From: Candidatus Tenderia electrophaga
Lineage (GTDB): Bacteria > Pseudomonadota > Gammaproteobacteria > Tenderiales > Tenderiaceae
Length of the DNA stretch: 64,000 bases
NCBI GenBank assembly: GCA_001447805.1
Contig: CP013099.1
Span: 186,001 to 250,000, forward strand
Reading direction: 5' to 3'
In this document: positions 33,390-43,574 of the stretch, in pieces
How the letters are laid out: each line of letters opens with the position of its first letter
Position numbering within the stretch: the first letter of the stretch is position 1
Program-made: the position numbers and the translations under genes
The notes under the pieces: model-generated
What the model was told of the DNA's origin: nothing
The model's input: the letters and a program-made list of their open reading frames with translations, nothing else
The model's database searches: none

Positions 33390-35210
33390 ATGGATGAACA
33401 TGTCGTAATCGCCTTGGTGTTGATCGCCGCGCTTGGTATCGGCGCCCAGTGGTTGGCCTGGCGCGTCAAACTGCCGGCCATCATCCTGTTGATCGTGGCG
33501 GGCGTGCTGGCCGGGCCGGTGGCCGGCTGGATCAACCCCTCCGAAGACTTGGGTGATCTGTTGCATCCGTTTATCGCCGTGTCGGTGGCCATCATCCTGT
33601 TCGAGGGCGGCCTCAATCTGCGCCTGCATGAATATCGCGAGACCGGTGTGGACGTCAAACGGCTGGTCACTGTCGGGCTGGTATTGACCTGGGGACTGGG
33701 CAGCATCAGTGCCCATTATATCGCCGGCTTATCCTGGGCGGTGGCCCTGACCCTGGGCGCGATTATCGTTGTCACCGGTCCGACCGTGATTATGCCGCTG
33801 TTGAAACAGGCCAAGCTGAAACGCCGCCCGGCGGCGCTGCTGAAGTGGGAAGGCATCATCAACGACCCGGTGGGCGCGTTGCTGGCGGTGTTGGTATTCG
33901 AGTATTTCGTCAGCGCCGGCAACGAGCCCTTCGCCGTGGATGTGATCCTCACGCTGGCGCTGGTGCTGGTGGCGGCCACGGCCTTCGGCGCCGGTACCGG
34001 CTTCGGCCTGGGCTGGTTGTTCCGTCACGGCCATGTGCCGGAGTTTCTCAAGTCACCGGTGATGCTGGCGGCGGTACTGGCGCTGTATGCCGTGGTCAAC
34101 CACTTCCAAAGCGAGGCCGGCTTGATGGCGGTGACCGTGGCCGGCATCGTGCTGGCCAATCAGAAGCTGCGCAGTATCGAGGAGCTGCGGCGCTTCAAGG
34201 AATACATCACCATCTTTCTGGTGTCCTGTGTGTTCATTATCCTTACCGCTAACATGGAACTGGCCAGCCTGCAGGAGCTGGACTGGCGCGGCGCCGCCTG
34301 GCTGGCCCTGGTGATCTTCGTCATCCGGCCGCTGGCGGTCTACCTGGCCACCGTGGGTACCGGCATCGATTGGCGCGAGCGGCTGCTCATCAGCTGGATC
34401 GCGCCGCGCGGCATCGTCGCCGCCGCCGTCGCGGGCCTGTTTGCGCCGCGGCTGATCGACAATGGCTATGCCGACGCCGCCGAACTGTTGCCCCTGGTAT
34501 TCACTCTGATCACCGCCACCGTGGTGCTGCACGGCCTGAGCATCGGTTTCATCTCGCGCCGTCTGGACCTGGCCGCGGGCAAGACCGACGGCCTGTTGAT
34601 CGTCGGTGCCTCGCCCTGGTCTGTCGGCCTGGCCCAGGTGCTGCAGGATTTGGAGATTCCCACTATCGTCAGCGACGCCGGCTGGAACCACCTGCGTGCC
34701 GCGCGCATGTCCGGGTTGCGCACTCACCACGGCCACATCTTGTCGGAGCGGGCCGAACAGACACTGGAAATACACGAGATCAGCCACCTGCTGGCCGCCA
34801 CCAACAACGAGGCCTACAACGCCCTGGTGTGCACCCGTTTTGCCCCAGAGCTGGGTAGCGACAAGGTGTTTCAGTTGCCGTATGAAGAGGATGACGAAGA
34901 GGCGGGCGAAATGGCGCGTACGGTGCGCGGCAAGATCGTGCTGGAGGACAAACATACCTACGATGATCTGATGCAGCGCCACTACGCCGGTTGGGGGTTT
35001 CACCAGACGCATTTGACGGAGGATTTCGGCTACCAGGACTTTATCGCCCATGCCGGCCCGCAGGCAATCCCGGTGGCGCTGGTCACCGACAAAAAGCGAC
35101 TGGGTCTGTTTCCTTTGCAAGAGACTGAGGATATCGGCCCCGGCGATGTGGTGATCAGCTATCAAAAACAGGAAGACACAGACAACACGCGCGATGCCCG
35201 GCGGGGCTGA
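33390..35210 (+). CDS. CPA1-family Na+(K+)/H+ antiporter with C-terminal TrkA-N-like domain
   Basis: This 606-aa protein has about twelve membrane segments in the first 400 residues, with the CPA1 signatures VTGPTVIMPLLK and EGIINDPVGALLAVLV (ND motif of the ion site). The cytosolic C-terminus includes a Rossmann-like TrkA-N/RCK segment (DGLLIVGASPWSVGLAQVLQ) and further polar sequence with an acidic EEDDEEAGE stretch. It would exchange Na+ or K+ for protons across the inner membrane and be gated by nucleotide. GAGGAAAGC precedes ATG 33390. The preceding gene ends 43 bp upstream. Confidence 0.88.
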   Translation: MDEHVVIALVLIAALGIGAQWLAWRVKLPAIILLIVAGVLAGPVAGWINPSEDLGDLLHPFIAVSVAIILFEGGLNLRLHEYRETGVDVKRLVTVGLVLTWGLGSISAHYIAGLSWAVALTLGAIIVVTGPTVIMPLLKQAKLKRRPAALLKWEGIINDPVGALLAVLVFEYFVSAGNEPFAVDVILTLALVLVAATAFGAGTGFGLGWLFRHGHVPEFLKSPVMLAAVLALYAVVNHFQSEAGLMAVTVAGIVLANQKLRSIEELRRFKEYITIFLVSCVFIILTANMELASLQELDWRGAAWLALVIFVIRPLAVYLATVGTGIDWRERLLISWIAPRGIVAAAVAGLFAPRLIDNGYADAAELLPLVFTLITATVVLHGLSIGFISRRLDLAAGKTDGLLIVGASPWSVGLAQVLQDLEIPTIVSDAGWNHLRAARMSGLRTHHGHILSERAEQTLEIHEISHLLAATNNEAYNALVCTRFAPELGSDKVFQLPYEEDDEEAGEMARTVRGKIVLEDKHTYDDLMQRHYAGWGFHQTHLTEDFGYQDFIAHAGPQAIPVALVTDKKRLGLFPLQETEDIGPGDVVISYQKQEDTDNTRDARRG

Positions 35211-35225
35211 GCCACGGCCACAGGC

Positions 35226-35906
35226 TCAGTCTTCGGCCAGGGTCTCCAGCTGTTCCATATCGCAGCGGTAGCGGTTGTCGTCGGCCAGTGGCTTGAGCAC
35301 TTGCTGGCGTTTCATTTCCGCCAACAGGCGGCTGACACTCTCGGGGGTGGTGCCGAGGATCTCGGCCATTTCCTCACAGGTCAGCAATTTGATCTGGTCC
35401 GAGTCCAGCTCCATTTCTATCTCGCCGAGAAAATTCAGCAGCCGCGCCAGACGCGATTTCAAACTGCCGGTGGAAAATTCGGCGATCCATTTGTCGGCAC
35501 GGCGCAGATAATCGTACCAGCACTCCATCAGCAGGCAATACACCTCCGGCAGTTCGTCGCGCAGGCGCTTCAAGCGCGTGGCCTCGATGCGGTACAGTTC
35601 GATGTCTTCGACGGCGACGGCGGTGTGTTCGCAGGGTTCGTCGAGTACCCGACCCAGGCCGAACCAGGCGCCGGCGTTATGTAGACGCACGATACGCGAC
35701 TGACCGTTGGGTAGATAACTGACCAGTTTCACCAAACCGCGTTTGAGGCAGTAGACGCAGTCCGGCTCGGCGCCGGCATGATAAATCACCTGTTTGGCTT
35801 CATAGCGCATCAGGTTGGCATCGAAGTGCTCAATGATTCTGGGGTCCAGTGCTTGAGAGGGGTCTGAGAATGCCCGCAGTAATTGGGTGTCTGAAGTGTC
35901 CGTCAC
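35226..35906 (-). CDS. Crp/Fnr-family transcriptional regulator
   Basis: This 226-aa protein has a cyclic-nucleotide-binding fold (residues ~25-130: VIYHAGAEPDCVYCLKRGLV, SRIVRLHNAGAWFGLGRVLD) and a C-terminal Crp-type HTH (LLTCEEMAEILGTTPESVSR). It lacks the N-terminal cysteine cluster of classical FNR, although a CVYC pair lies in the sensor domain; cAMP contact residues are not obvious. The signal is therefore unknown. It is convergent with the antiporter and divergent from the hybrid kinase, and could regulate either. Confidence 0.87.
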   Translation of the reverse strand: MTDTSDTQLLRAFSDPSQALDPRIIEHFDANLMRYEAKQVIYHAGAEPDCVYCLKRGLVKLVSYLPNGQSRIVRLHNAGAWFGLGRVLDEPCEHTAVAVEDIELYRIEATRLKRLRDELPEVYCLLMECWYDYLRRADKWIAEFSTGSLKSRLARLLNFLGEIEMELDSDQIKLLTCEEMAEILGTTPESVSRLLAEMKRQQVLKPLADDNRYRCDMEQLETLAED

Positions 35907-36274
35907 GGATCAATTTCCCCTCGCTGTTGCGTGTTCCCGCCTAAGTGCATGAATAGTCCTTTTTTTTATTTGGAGCAAGCCAAATTACCACAGTGGCGCG
36001 CGCGCTGCACCTTGGCCGCCCGCGTGGTTACAATTGTTTTTGAGTGGAAATGTAGCGCGTTTGAGGCGTCGTTACGGCCGGCATGACCCGTTTCGGTGTG
36101 CCGCAGATCATACTTTCTTTTAAAGAGAGCCCCGCTCGGGCCGACAATTATCGGGTCAGAATATTAAGCACGGCTGCGTGGCATCGGTCTCGTGCCGACG
36201 AATATAACGGGGTGTGGTGTGTGGCGCCGGCGCCGTAAGACTGGGGGCAACTGCGTGGAGTGGATTTAGACAGC
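35907..36274. other. Divergent regulatory region
   Basis: This 368-bp region lies between the Crp/Fnr gene (minus) and the hybrid kinase (plus). It contains AT-rich patches (TTTTTTTTATTTGG near 35960, AATATTAAGC near 36160) and presumably both promoters. No small gene or RNA was recognised. Confidence 0.45.
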
Positions 36275-39200
36275 ATGTCTATTCGAGGAAAACTGATCGG
36301 CCTCATCCTGTGTATTGCATTCCTGCCGGTGTTGGTGATCGGCTATATCTACTTCTCCAACTTCAAAAAGGTCAGCGAGCGGCACACCCTCAACAACCTG
36401 GAAATCTTCGCCGAGTACAAGCAGGAAAAGCTCAAGCTGTATTTGGCGGAGCTGCAGACCCGCGCGCTTGATTTTGCCTCCGACGGTTTTCTGCGTGACA
36501 GTCTGGAACGCTTCCAGCGCGTGGAGAACCGCGCCACCATTATCGCCAGCGCGCGCAACCACCTCGTGGCGAACAAACAAAATATCGATGACCGCGTGCT
36601 GAGTATCGATCTCATCAACCGCGATGGAGAGGTGGTTGTTTCCACCGATAACACCCGTGTCGGCCAGCGCACCGCAGCCATCTCGCGGCTGGTAAATAAA
36701 CAGGCCGGAATTTACACCACCGATGTGAACCCGAGCGGGACACCCGGCCAAGGGATTATCGAGATGTACTCTGTCGTCAATTCCCGTACCGACAATGATA
36801 AAAGGATCGGTTATCTGGCCATCCGCTTCGATGCCGACATGCTCGATCTGCTCACGACCAGCCAATGGCTGATGCCCATGTTGCGGGGCGAACGCGGCGG
36901 CGGCTTAGGCGAGTCGGAGGAGATCTATCTGGTCAACGGTGCGGGAATGATGATCAATCACGCACGCCATGGCGACAAGGCCACGCGCGCCATCCCGATG
37001 ACCACGGACCCCGTCGCCCGCTGTCTGAGTGAGGGCGAAAGCATGACCGGCCGTTGGCGCAATTATCGCGGCGTCGAGGTCATCGGCGCCGCCCGCTGCA
37101 TGCAAATGGCGGGCTTTCGCTGGGTCCTGCTGGCGGAGATCTCACAAGCCGAAGCCTTCGCCCTGATCAGCGATTATCGCCGATTTTTCAGCCTAGTGCT
37201 GTTGACCACGCTGTTACTGATCCTTGTCGTGACCATATTTGTCACGCGGGTGATTTCGCGCCCGATCAGCGCGCTGAACCAAGGGGTGAAAAAGGTCGCC
37301 TTGGGCGATTTGAATTATGGCGTGGGCACCGACAAGCGCGACGAAATCGGCGAATTGTCGCGTGCCTTTGATCGCATGGTGAGCGCCTTCAGGTGCTCGC
37401 GCGGCGAAATCGAAGGCGCCAACCAAAATCTGCGCCGCGCCAATGATGAATTAAATTTCATGCGCACGGCCATGGATCAGCACGCCATTATCGTCGAGAC
37501 CGATGTCAGTGGTGTGATCACTCGGGTCAATGCCAAGTTCTGCCAGATCAGCCAGTATTCGCAACGGGAGTTGATCGGTCGTACCCACCGGATGGTCAAC
37601 TCGGGGCGTCACGACAAGACGTTTTTTTGTCGACTGTGGTCCACCATCAGCGGCGGCCGGGTATGGCACGGCGATATCTGTAACCGCCGCAAGGACGGCA
37701 GCCTGTACTGGGTTAGGACCACCGTCGTTCCCCATTTAGACGTCAACGGCACGGTCGACCGCTATATCGCCCTGCGCACTGATATTACCCATCAGAAACA
37801 AGTGGAAGAGAAATTGCTGCGCTCTAACCGCGCCTTGTTGGCCTCGACCCAGATTCAAAAGGCCTTGACCAAGGCCATGGACGAGCGACAGCTGTTGGAT
37901 AAGGTGTGCCGCCTGTTGATCGATCAGGGCGGCTATCGCTTCGCCTGGGTCGGGTATGCCCGCCACGACGCCGGCAAATCCGTACAACCCATGGCACAGG
38001 CGGGCCATGCCGCCGGCTATTTGGACAATGTCTCGGTGAGTTGGGCCGAGGATACAACAGGGGGGCGCGGACCGGCGGGCAAAGCGATCCGCCTGGGACG
38101 CGAAGTGATCGTGCGCGATGTGGGTAGCGACGCCGGCTTTGTGCCCTGGCGTGATGCCGCGCTCCAGCGCGGCTACCAATCGGTCATCGCCCTGCCTCTG
38201 GCTCAGGGCGCACGCACACTCGGGGTGCTGGTGATCTATGCCGCCGGGCGCGATGCCTTTGTCGGCGACGAGGTGGATTTGCTCAAACTGTTGGCCGATG
38301 ATATTGCCTACGGCATCACCGGCCTGCGCATTCGCAGCGAGCGCGACTCGACCCAGGCGGCGTTGAGAGAGAGCGAGATCAATCTCAAGCGGGCGCAGCA
38401 AATAGCGCGACTGGGCAGCTGGGAATGGGATTTGGGCAGCGATAAGATGGGCTGGTCGGACGAGTTATTTCGTTTGTTGGGCTATGAACCGGGCGCCGTC
38501 ACGCCGTCGCTGAAAATCCTGCTCGCGACCATATGCCGGGAACAGCGCGAGATGGTGGAGCAGCAGATCCGGGGTTGCACCCGAGACGGTCAGCCGTGCA
38601 GCCTCAGTTTCAGTATCTGCCTGCCCGACGGCGAATTGCGCCACGTCAGTGCCCAGTGGGTGGTCTACAGCGGCGGCGAGGACGGCGCCACGCGTATCGC
38701 CGGGACATTAATGGATATCACCGAGCAGAAGCATTCGGAGCGCGAGCGTGAGTCCTTGCAGAATCAATTGCAACACGCGCAGAAATTGCACTCCATCGGT
38801 CAACTCACCGGCGGGGTGGCGCATGACTTCAACAATATCCTGTCGTCCATCATGGGCTATACCGCACTGGCCATCGAAGAGTGCCCGGTGAGTGATGCCG
38901 AATACCTGAGCTATCTGGACGAGGTGAGCAAGGCCGGGGCGCGGGCCAAAGAATTGATTGCCCAACTCACCACCTTCAGCCGCCGCGATAATCATGAACT
39001 CGAAGTGGTGGATATCGAAACCCTGGTGCACGATGTGTATCGCATGATTCGCACCGCCCTGCCGGCGGCCATCGAATTCAAGCTGGAGCTCGAAGCCGAG
39101 TTGCCCCCGGTGCACGCCAACCAGGTCAAGCTGCATCAGGTGATCACCAATCTGGTGATTAACGCCCGTGACGCCATCGAGGGGTTTGGCGAGGTGGTCC

Positions 39201-39946
39201 TGCTGGCGCGCAGGCGTGAACTGCGGGGCTGTTTATGTACCTCGTGTCAGCAACGCTTTTCCGGCGACTACATCGAATTACGTGTCAGTGACAGCGGCAA
39301 AGGCATTGCCGACACGCATTTGGTCACCATCTTCGAACCCTTTTTCACCACCAAAGCAATCGGTAAGGGCACCGGCATGGGCCTGTCGATGGTGCACGGC
39401 CTGGTGCACAGTCATCATGGCCATGTCCAGGTTGAATCGGCGCTGAGCGGAGGCAGCCGTTTTGCCGTCTATCTGCCGGTGTACCGGGCATCCGGTGTCC
39501 CCGGAGAGAACGATGCGGCGCCGCCGCAGCCGGCACCCGCCGCCCGGCCTGCCAACGCTGGCGGCACCCTCCTATTGGTGGATGACGAACGGGCCATTAC
39601 GCAAATGCTGGCCGAGCTGCTGGGCAGTTATGGTTATCGTTGCGTCCAGGTCCACAGTGCGGCGCAAGCCTTACAACATCTCCTGGCCGACGCCGATGGC
39701 GTTGACCTGGTGATCACCGATCACATGATGCCCAAAATGACAGGCTTGGAGTTGGCGCGTCGCCTCTCGGCCACGCAGCCGCAATTGCCGGTGGTGCTTT
39801 GCACCGGGTTCAGCGGTGAGCTCGACGGCCAAGCGCTACGCGAGGCCGGTATCCGCGATATCCTGGAAAAGCCCATTGATGTGAAAAGGCTGCTGGCTGT
39901 CATCGGCGATAATCTGCAGCCGCCCGACCACCGCACCCCCGCTTAG
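36275..39946 (+). CDS. Hybrid sensor histidine kinase (Cache-HAMP-PAS-GAF-PAS-HisKA-HATPase-REC)
   Basis: This ~1223-aa inner-membrane kinase has a first membrane segment ([20 protein letters not shown]), a periplasmic Cache-like sensor (~35-290), a second segment ([18 protein letters not shown]), a HAMP, a PAS (~400-510), a GAF (~530-690), a second PAS, a HisKA with the phosphoacceptor in [13 protein letters not shown] (His ~850), an HATPase with [18 protein letters not shown] and [11 protein letters not shown], and a receiver domain with Asp ~1149 in [13 protein letters not shown]. The start is ATG 36275 or GTG 36260, with neither behind a strong ribosome binding site. The input signal is not known. 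It is the only full kinase here and has no adjacent response regulator. The 3' end overlaps the convergent gene by 4 bp. Confidence 0.9.
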   Translation: MSIRGKLIGLILCIAFLPVLVIGYIYFSNFKKVSERHTLNNLEIFAEYKQEKLKLYLAELQTRALDFASDGFLRDSLERFQRVENRATIIASARNHLVANKQNIDDRVLSIDLINRDGEVVVSTDNTRVGQRTAAISRLVNKQAGIYTTDVNPSGTPGQGIIEMYSVVNSRTDNDKRIGYLAIRFDADMLDLLTTSQWLMPMLRGERGGGLGESEEIYLVNGAGMMINHARHGDKATRAIPMTTDPVARCLSEGESMTGRWRNYRGVEVIGAARCMQMAGFRWVLLAEISQAEAFALISDYRRFFSLVLLTTLLLILVVTIFVTRVISRPISALNQGVKKVALGDLNYGVGTDKRDEIGELSRAFDRMVSAFRCSRGEIEGANQNLRRANDELNFMRTAMDQHAIIVETDVSGVITRVNAKFCQISQYSQRELIGRTHRMVNSGRHDKTFFCRLWSTISGGRVWHGDICNRRKDGSLYWVRTTVVPHLDVNGTVDRYIALRTDITHQKQVEEKLLRSNRALLASTQIQKALTKAMDERQLLDKVCRLLIDQGGYRFAWVGYARHDAGKSVQPMAQAGHAAGYLDNVSVSWAEDTTGGRGPAGKAIRLGREVIVRDVGSDAGFVPWRDAALQRGYQSVIALPLAQGARTLGVLVIYAAGRDAFVGDEVDLLKLLADDIAYGITGLRIRSERDSTQAALRESEINLKRAQQIARLGSWEWDLGSDKMGWSDELFRLLGYEPGAVTPSLKILLATICREQREMVEQQIRGCTRDGQPCSLSFSICLPDGELRHVSAQWVVYSGGEDGATRIAGTLMDITEQKHSERERESLQNQLQHAQKLHSIGQLTGGVAHDFNNILSSIMGYTALAIEECPVSDAEYLSYLDEVSKAGARAKELIAQLTTFSRRDNHELEVVDIETLVHDVYRMIRTALPAAIEFKLELEAELPPVHANQVKLHQVITNLVINARDAIEGFGEVVLLARRRELRGCLCTSCQQRFSGDYIELRVSDSGKGIADTHLVTIFEPFFTTKAIGKGTGMGLSMVHGLVHSHHGHVQVESALSGGSRFAVYLPVYRASGVPGENDAAPPQPAPAARPANAGGTLLLVDDERAITQMLAELLGSYGYRCVQVHSAAQALQHLLADADGVDLVITDHMMPKMTGLELARRLSATQPQLPVVLCTGFSGELDGQALREAGIRDILEKPIDVKRLLAVIGDNLQPPDHRTPA

Positions 39947-40296
39947 CGATCCGAGGCGCGGCGGCGCGGCGGTTGGGGCTGTTCATCCGGCCGCTCGGGA
40001 TCCTCGGCGGCGGAATATGACACCTTCACACTAGGCCCCTGCAGGGCTCTTTTTCCTTTGCGACTTTCCAACCGCACCATATTCAGACGACCGCATTTGG
40101 GGCAGGTGGACTTGTTATAAATGAGGATATGGTAGCTGGTCCAGGCCAGGGGGATCAGCATCAGCGGGAAGATAGATGAGAACATGGACAGGCTGAAAAA
40201 TATCAGCCACATCAGGGCGTCGACAGCGAAACTGCCCATCCCCTGGGTAGTGGGTTGGCCGACGTAGTAGCAGTGCGTGCAGATCCGGTCTTTCAT
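39943..40296 (-). CDS. Small membrane protein with zinc-ribbon-like cysteine pairs
   Basis: This 117-aa protein has CTHCYYVG at its start and CPKCGRLN after two membrane segments (FAVDALMWLIFFSLSMF and FPLMLIPLAWTSYHILIY). The two CxxC pairs could form a zinc ribbon joined across the membrane hairpin. The C-terminus is charged and proline-rich. No named family was recognised. ATG 40296 is preferred because it begins right before the first cysteine pair. It is convergent with the hybrid kinase. Confidence 0.65.
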   Translation of the reverse strand: MKDRICTHCYYVGQPTTQGMGSFAVDALMWLIFFSLSMFSSIFPLMLIPLAWTSYHILIYNKSTCPKCGRLNMVRLESRKGKRALQGPSVKVSYSAAEDPERPDEQPQPPRRRASDR

Positions 40297-40696
40297 CGCG
40301 TTACCTGTATTGGCGTGACAGTCAGGGGCGGGAAGGCATTCATCCCATTGGGTCGTGCATCCCACACTGTAACGAAAGCGTCGCGATTTTTCAGTGCTCT
40401 TTGACGTGCATTAAGTTGGTGCATACCTGCTGTCGGCCAGCCGAGTATCCATCGGTGCGACGCGGTGTGCAGCGCCGACGCGGCCTGTGCGTGTACTCTC
40501 AAGGAGGCCATCGCGCTGGGCGGCGTGGATCAGGTCATACCGCTGACCAAGGTGCCGGCCGAGATTATGCGCTACGCCTATCTGCGTCAGCGCTGAGTTT
40601 CCCCTTGATGTCGGGGTGGCACGCCCTTGGCCTAAGTGGTCCCGACCATCGCCTCCGGGGGGCTGACTGCTGCTATGACAGGGCGAGCGTGTATGC
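40297..40696. other. Intergenic region with decayed coding sequence
   Basis: This 400-bp region lies between two minus-strand genes. Apart from the cheB remnant at 40498-40596 on the plus strand it has no intact gene. Reading frames break repeatedly, in keeping with gene decay. Confidence 0.5.
40498..40596 (+). pseudogene. C-terminal remnant of a CheB-type methylesterase
   Basis: The plus strand reads LKEAIALGGVDQVIPLTKVP followed by AEIMRYAYLRQR and a stop. This matches the conserved C-terminus of CheB protein-glutamate methylesterases (KEAIALGGVDEVVPL). An intact CheB is ~350 aa; only ~33 codons remain and frames upstream are broken. No other chemotaxis gene is in the window. Confidence 0.75.
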
Positions 40697-42460
40697 TTAG
40701 CTCAGTCTCAAGGAGTCGCAACTGCTCTCGGCCATCCCGTCGACGCCATAAGTCGACTCGCAGGTGCGGTGTCGGCCCTGAGATTTGGCGCGGTAGAGCG
40801 CCTGATCGGCGGTCTTGATCAGTCCTTCCCATTCCAGGTCGTGATCCGGCAGGCAGACGGCGAGTCCGATGCTGACGCTCAGGTACCGGGTGGCGCTGAC
40901 GGCAGCGGCGCTGATGCGCAGTTTGTCCACCCCTTGGGCGATTTGCTCGGCAATCTTACCAGCACCGCGGGTGTCGGTCGGCAGAACAATGATGAACTCT
41001 TCGCCACCGTAGCGGGCCGCCAGGTCACCAGGCCGGTGGAGCTGTTCGCGCAGCACGTCGGCGATGGCGCACAAGGCGTGGTCGCCCGCCTGATGACCGA
41101 ATTGATCATTGAATTGCTTAAAGTAATCTACGTCGATCATGATGACCGCCAGCTTCTTGCGGTCGCGCAGGCAGCGTTTCCACTCGCGCGCCATGGTCTC
41201 GGTAAAAGTCCGTCGATTGGCCAAACTGGTGAGTGGGTCGGTGGTGGCCAGTTGGTGCAGCTGGGCCTGTTTATGTAGAAGAGAGCGCTGCATCTCGTTG
41301 AAGGACTCGGTCAAGGCGGCCAGTTCGTCGTCGCCGCGCACCGGCAACGGCACCAGGCGTTGTTCCTGCGCCAGTTTGCGGGTGGCGGCCACCAGATTTT
41401 CAATCGGCGTCACGATCCTGTTGGCGCGGTAGCGGGCGGAGAACCAGGCCGCCAGCAGCATGGCGAACAGAAACACGATCGATAGGCTGAAATTGAGTTC
41501 GCTGAGGGAAAACACGGTGGCTCTGGATTGTGTAATACGGGCCGAATTATGCCGCAACATTTCGTTAATCAGATCGTCGGCGGCCTCGGTCAGGGGGTTG
41601 ACCTCGGTCACCATAAGGTATTGGGCGATGTTCCATTGTTCCGAGTTGCGTGCGGCGACCGCTTCGTCGCTATAGCGCACGTAGAGTCGGAATTCCCGTT
41701 TCAGCCATGTCAGCAAATCAAGTTGTGCGGCCGACAAGTCGGATGCGTTGATCAGCGCATTGATATAGGAGACGCAGAGCTCATGTTGTTTTTGCATAGT
41801 GCTCGCAACTGCCGGTGAGGCCTCGCTGACAAAGCGGTGCAGTGATGCGGCGGAGCGGATGAACGAGGCACGTAAGTCCGACAGCCGCTTGGTGCTCGCC
41901 GCAGTCACCACATCCTGGGATTCAGCAATGGCGAGATCGACCAGGGTGGTCAGTCCCCTGTCGATTCGGTCCTCAATGTCCTGGACGTGATTATGGACAA
42001 CGGCCTGGGCCGGATAATTGCCCGGGCCGTCGCGTACCTCCAGTATCTGCCATTGACGCATTTCCAGCTGTGCCAGCAGCGCCTTGAGGTTGGCGAGCAA
42101 ATCGGCCTGGTAGGCGCCATTGAGTGGGTTTTGTTGCTCCAGTTTCGCCAGGGCCGGCCAGACGCTGGTTTCCCAATTTGTCCACCAGCGGTGTCGGTAT
42201 TGTGTCTCGGGCATGGCGATATACCGGAATACCAAGGCGCTGGATGTTTCCAAGGCATCATGAATCTGTTGCAATTCGATCCGCCGACTGGGATCGGCGG
42301 CGGTGGCCAGCTGCTTCGAATACTTGGCCAACCACATGCTGAATAGCAGGGCGGCGACTAGAATACCGAAACCGAACAGGGCGACTGCGAGGTGGGATTG
42401 GAACAATTTATGACGCAGGCTGGAATGGGGGCTATGGCCGTTGTCGCGGGTTGCGTTCAT
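40697..42460 (-). CDS. Membrane diguanylate cyclase (HAMP-GGDEF)
   Basis: This 587-aa protein has an N-terminal membrane segment (LAVALFGFGILVAALLFSMW), a ~270-residue helical periplasmic sensor, a second membrane segment (FSLSIVFLFAMLLAAWFSAR), HAMP-like sequence, and a GGDEF domain with DPLTSLANRRTFTETM, DVDYFKQFNDQFGH and the active-site ARYGGEEF. An RPGD inhibitory-site motif lies five residues before it. It should be an active, product-inhibited cyclase. Its start overlaps the stop of the upstream periplasmic repeat protein by one base (TAATG), so the two are co-translated. Confidence 0.92.
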   Translation of the reverse strand: MNATRDNGHSPHSSLRHKLFQSHLAVALFGFGILVAALLFSMWLAKYSKQLATAADPSRRIELQQIHDALETSSALVFRYIAMPETQYRHRWWTNWETSVWPALAKLEQQNPLNGAYQADLLANLKALLAQLEMRQWQILEVRDGPGNYPAQAVVHNHVQDIEDRIDRGLTTLVDLAIAESQDVVTAASTKRLSDLRASFIRSAASLHRFVSEASPAVASTMQKQHELCVSYINALINASDLSAAQLDLLTWLKREFRLYVRYSDEAVAARNSEQWNIAQYLMVTEVNPLTEAADDLINEMLRHNSARITQSRATVFSLSELNFSLSIVFLFAMLLAAWFSARYRANRIVTPIENLVAATRKLAQEQRLVPLPVRGDDELAALTESFNEMQRSLLHKQAQLHQLATTDPLTSLANRRTFTETMAREWKRCLRDRKKLAVIMIDVDYFKQFNDQFGHQAGDHALCAIADVLREQLHRPGDLAARYGGEEFIIVLPTDTRGAGKIAEQIAQGVDKLRISAAAVSATRYLSVSIGLAVCLPDHDLEWEGLIKTADQALYRAKSQGRHRTCESTYGVDGMAESSCDSLRLS

Positions 42461-43437
42461 TAGCCGCGCTCCGTTTGCCGCCAGCCGGGCCGACGGGCGA
42501 TCAGTTCATCGAGTCGTATCAACGTTTGGTGTAGCCGCCGGGCGCGTTGATGGACATCGGAGGGAAACTTGCGTCCGGGAAAATAGCTGGCGGCGGGTTG
42601 GCTCAGCCCCGGCACTGCGGCATAGATGTAATTGAGTTCCGATACCAGCAGCGTGGCGATGTCATACACTTCGCCCGGTCGATAGGGGCTGCTTTTGGGC
42701 GTGGCCGACAATGCCAACACATCGATGCCTGATCGCTGGGCGATGTCGCGCACCACTGCATGACAATCGAGCAAGACCTGATAGACATCGCCCGGCTTCT
42801 TGCCTGGAGTCCACTCGGGTTCCTGGGTGACGCGCCGTTCGCCGGGAAAGCGATCAAACAGCGCCAGAGTGATATTCAGGGCTTTGGTGACCTGCTGATA
42901 GACATCGCTGGGAGAGAATTGCCTTTCCAGTAATTGATTGATGCGCTGACCGGTGTTCAGCAGGGCTTCGTAGACATCAGAAACACTGGCCGTGGGTGCT
43001 TCATCGGGCGCGGGCGGGAGGTCGATCCCCAGGTCTGCCGCGACCGCGTCGACACGCTGCAAGGCTTGCTCGACCACGGCGTAAACCGCATCCATGCCGA
43101 TGTCTTCGCTGCGGTCGCGGTATTCCAGCTCACGCGTGCTGCGGATGATCTCCAAGGCCAGTCGGTCGGCCTTGCGGTAAAGGTTGACGGCCTGGTAATA
43201 GGTTTCGTGCGCTGCGGCGTTTTCAACATCCAGCCGTGCGATTTCCATTTGTGCTTTGCCCATATAGATTCGAATGGCCTCCAGGTGCGTGCCCATTACC
43301 TGGATCAAGGCCAAGGTCTGTGATGTTGTGTGGGCAGGGGTTGTCGGTGTTGACAGCGCCGGTGGCGTGATCAGGGCAAACAGGCAGAATGTAAGCGCAA
43401 TAGTATGCGTATGAAACCTGCCCGTGGCATTGGCCAT
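42460..43437 (-). CDS. Periplasmic protein with five helical repeats, coupled to a diguanylate cyclase
   Basis: This 325-aa protein has a signal peptide (HTIALTFCLFALITPPALS) and no membrane segment afterwards, so it is likely periplasmic. From about residue 140 it contains five repeats of a motif like P(S/G)-D/E-V-Y/H followed by a helix: SVSDVYEALLNTGQRIN, SPSDVYQQVTKALNIT, KPGDVYQVLLDCHAVV, RPGEVYDIATLLVSEL and FPSDVHQRARRLHQTL. No known family was recognised. Co-translation with the membrane cyclase suggests it is a periplasmic input partner for that enzyme's sensor domain. ATG 43437 gives the best signal peptide; in-frame starts also lie further upstream. Confidence 0.7.
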   Translation of the reverse strand: MANATGRFHTHTIALTFCLFALITPPALSTPTTPAHTTSQTLALIQVMGTHLEAIRIYMGKAQMEIARLDVENAAAHETYYQAVNLYRKADRLALEIIRSTRELEYRDRSEDIGMDAVYAVVEQALQRVDAVAADLGIDLPPAPDEAPTASVSDVYEALLNTGQRINQLLERQFSPSDVYQQVTKALNITLALFDRFPGERRVTQEPEWTPGKKPGDVYQVLLDCHAVVRDIAQRSGIDVLALSATPKSSPYRPGEVYDIATLLVSELNYIYAAVPGLSQPAASYFPGRKFPSDVHQRARRLHQTLIRLDELIARRPGWRQTERG

Positions 43438-43574
43438 CCGTTTCGCCCCCGTCACGTGGTGAGTTTTGTCGTCGCTAAAAAACATCCGGTGGAAACACAA
43501 CTATAGCCGGTGGCGCCCAGATTTCTAGCAAACGGCAAGGGGTTTGGCTTAAGCCTCAGTATGAATACGTAGAT

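Noticed and set aside
35226-35906. The Crp/Fnr gene as an oxygen-sensing FNR that binds the 29237 site
   Set aside because: It lacks the N-terminal cysteine cluster of FNR; CVYC in the sensor domain alone is not enough. It may bind a different site.
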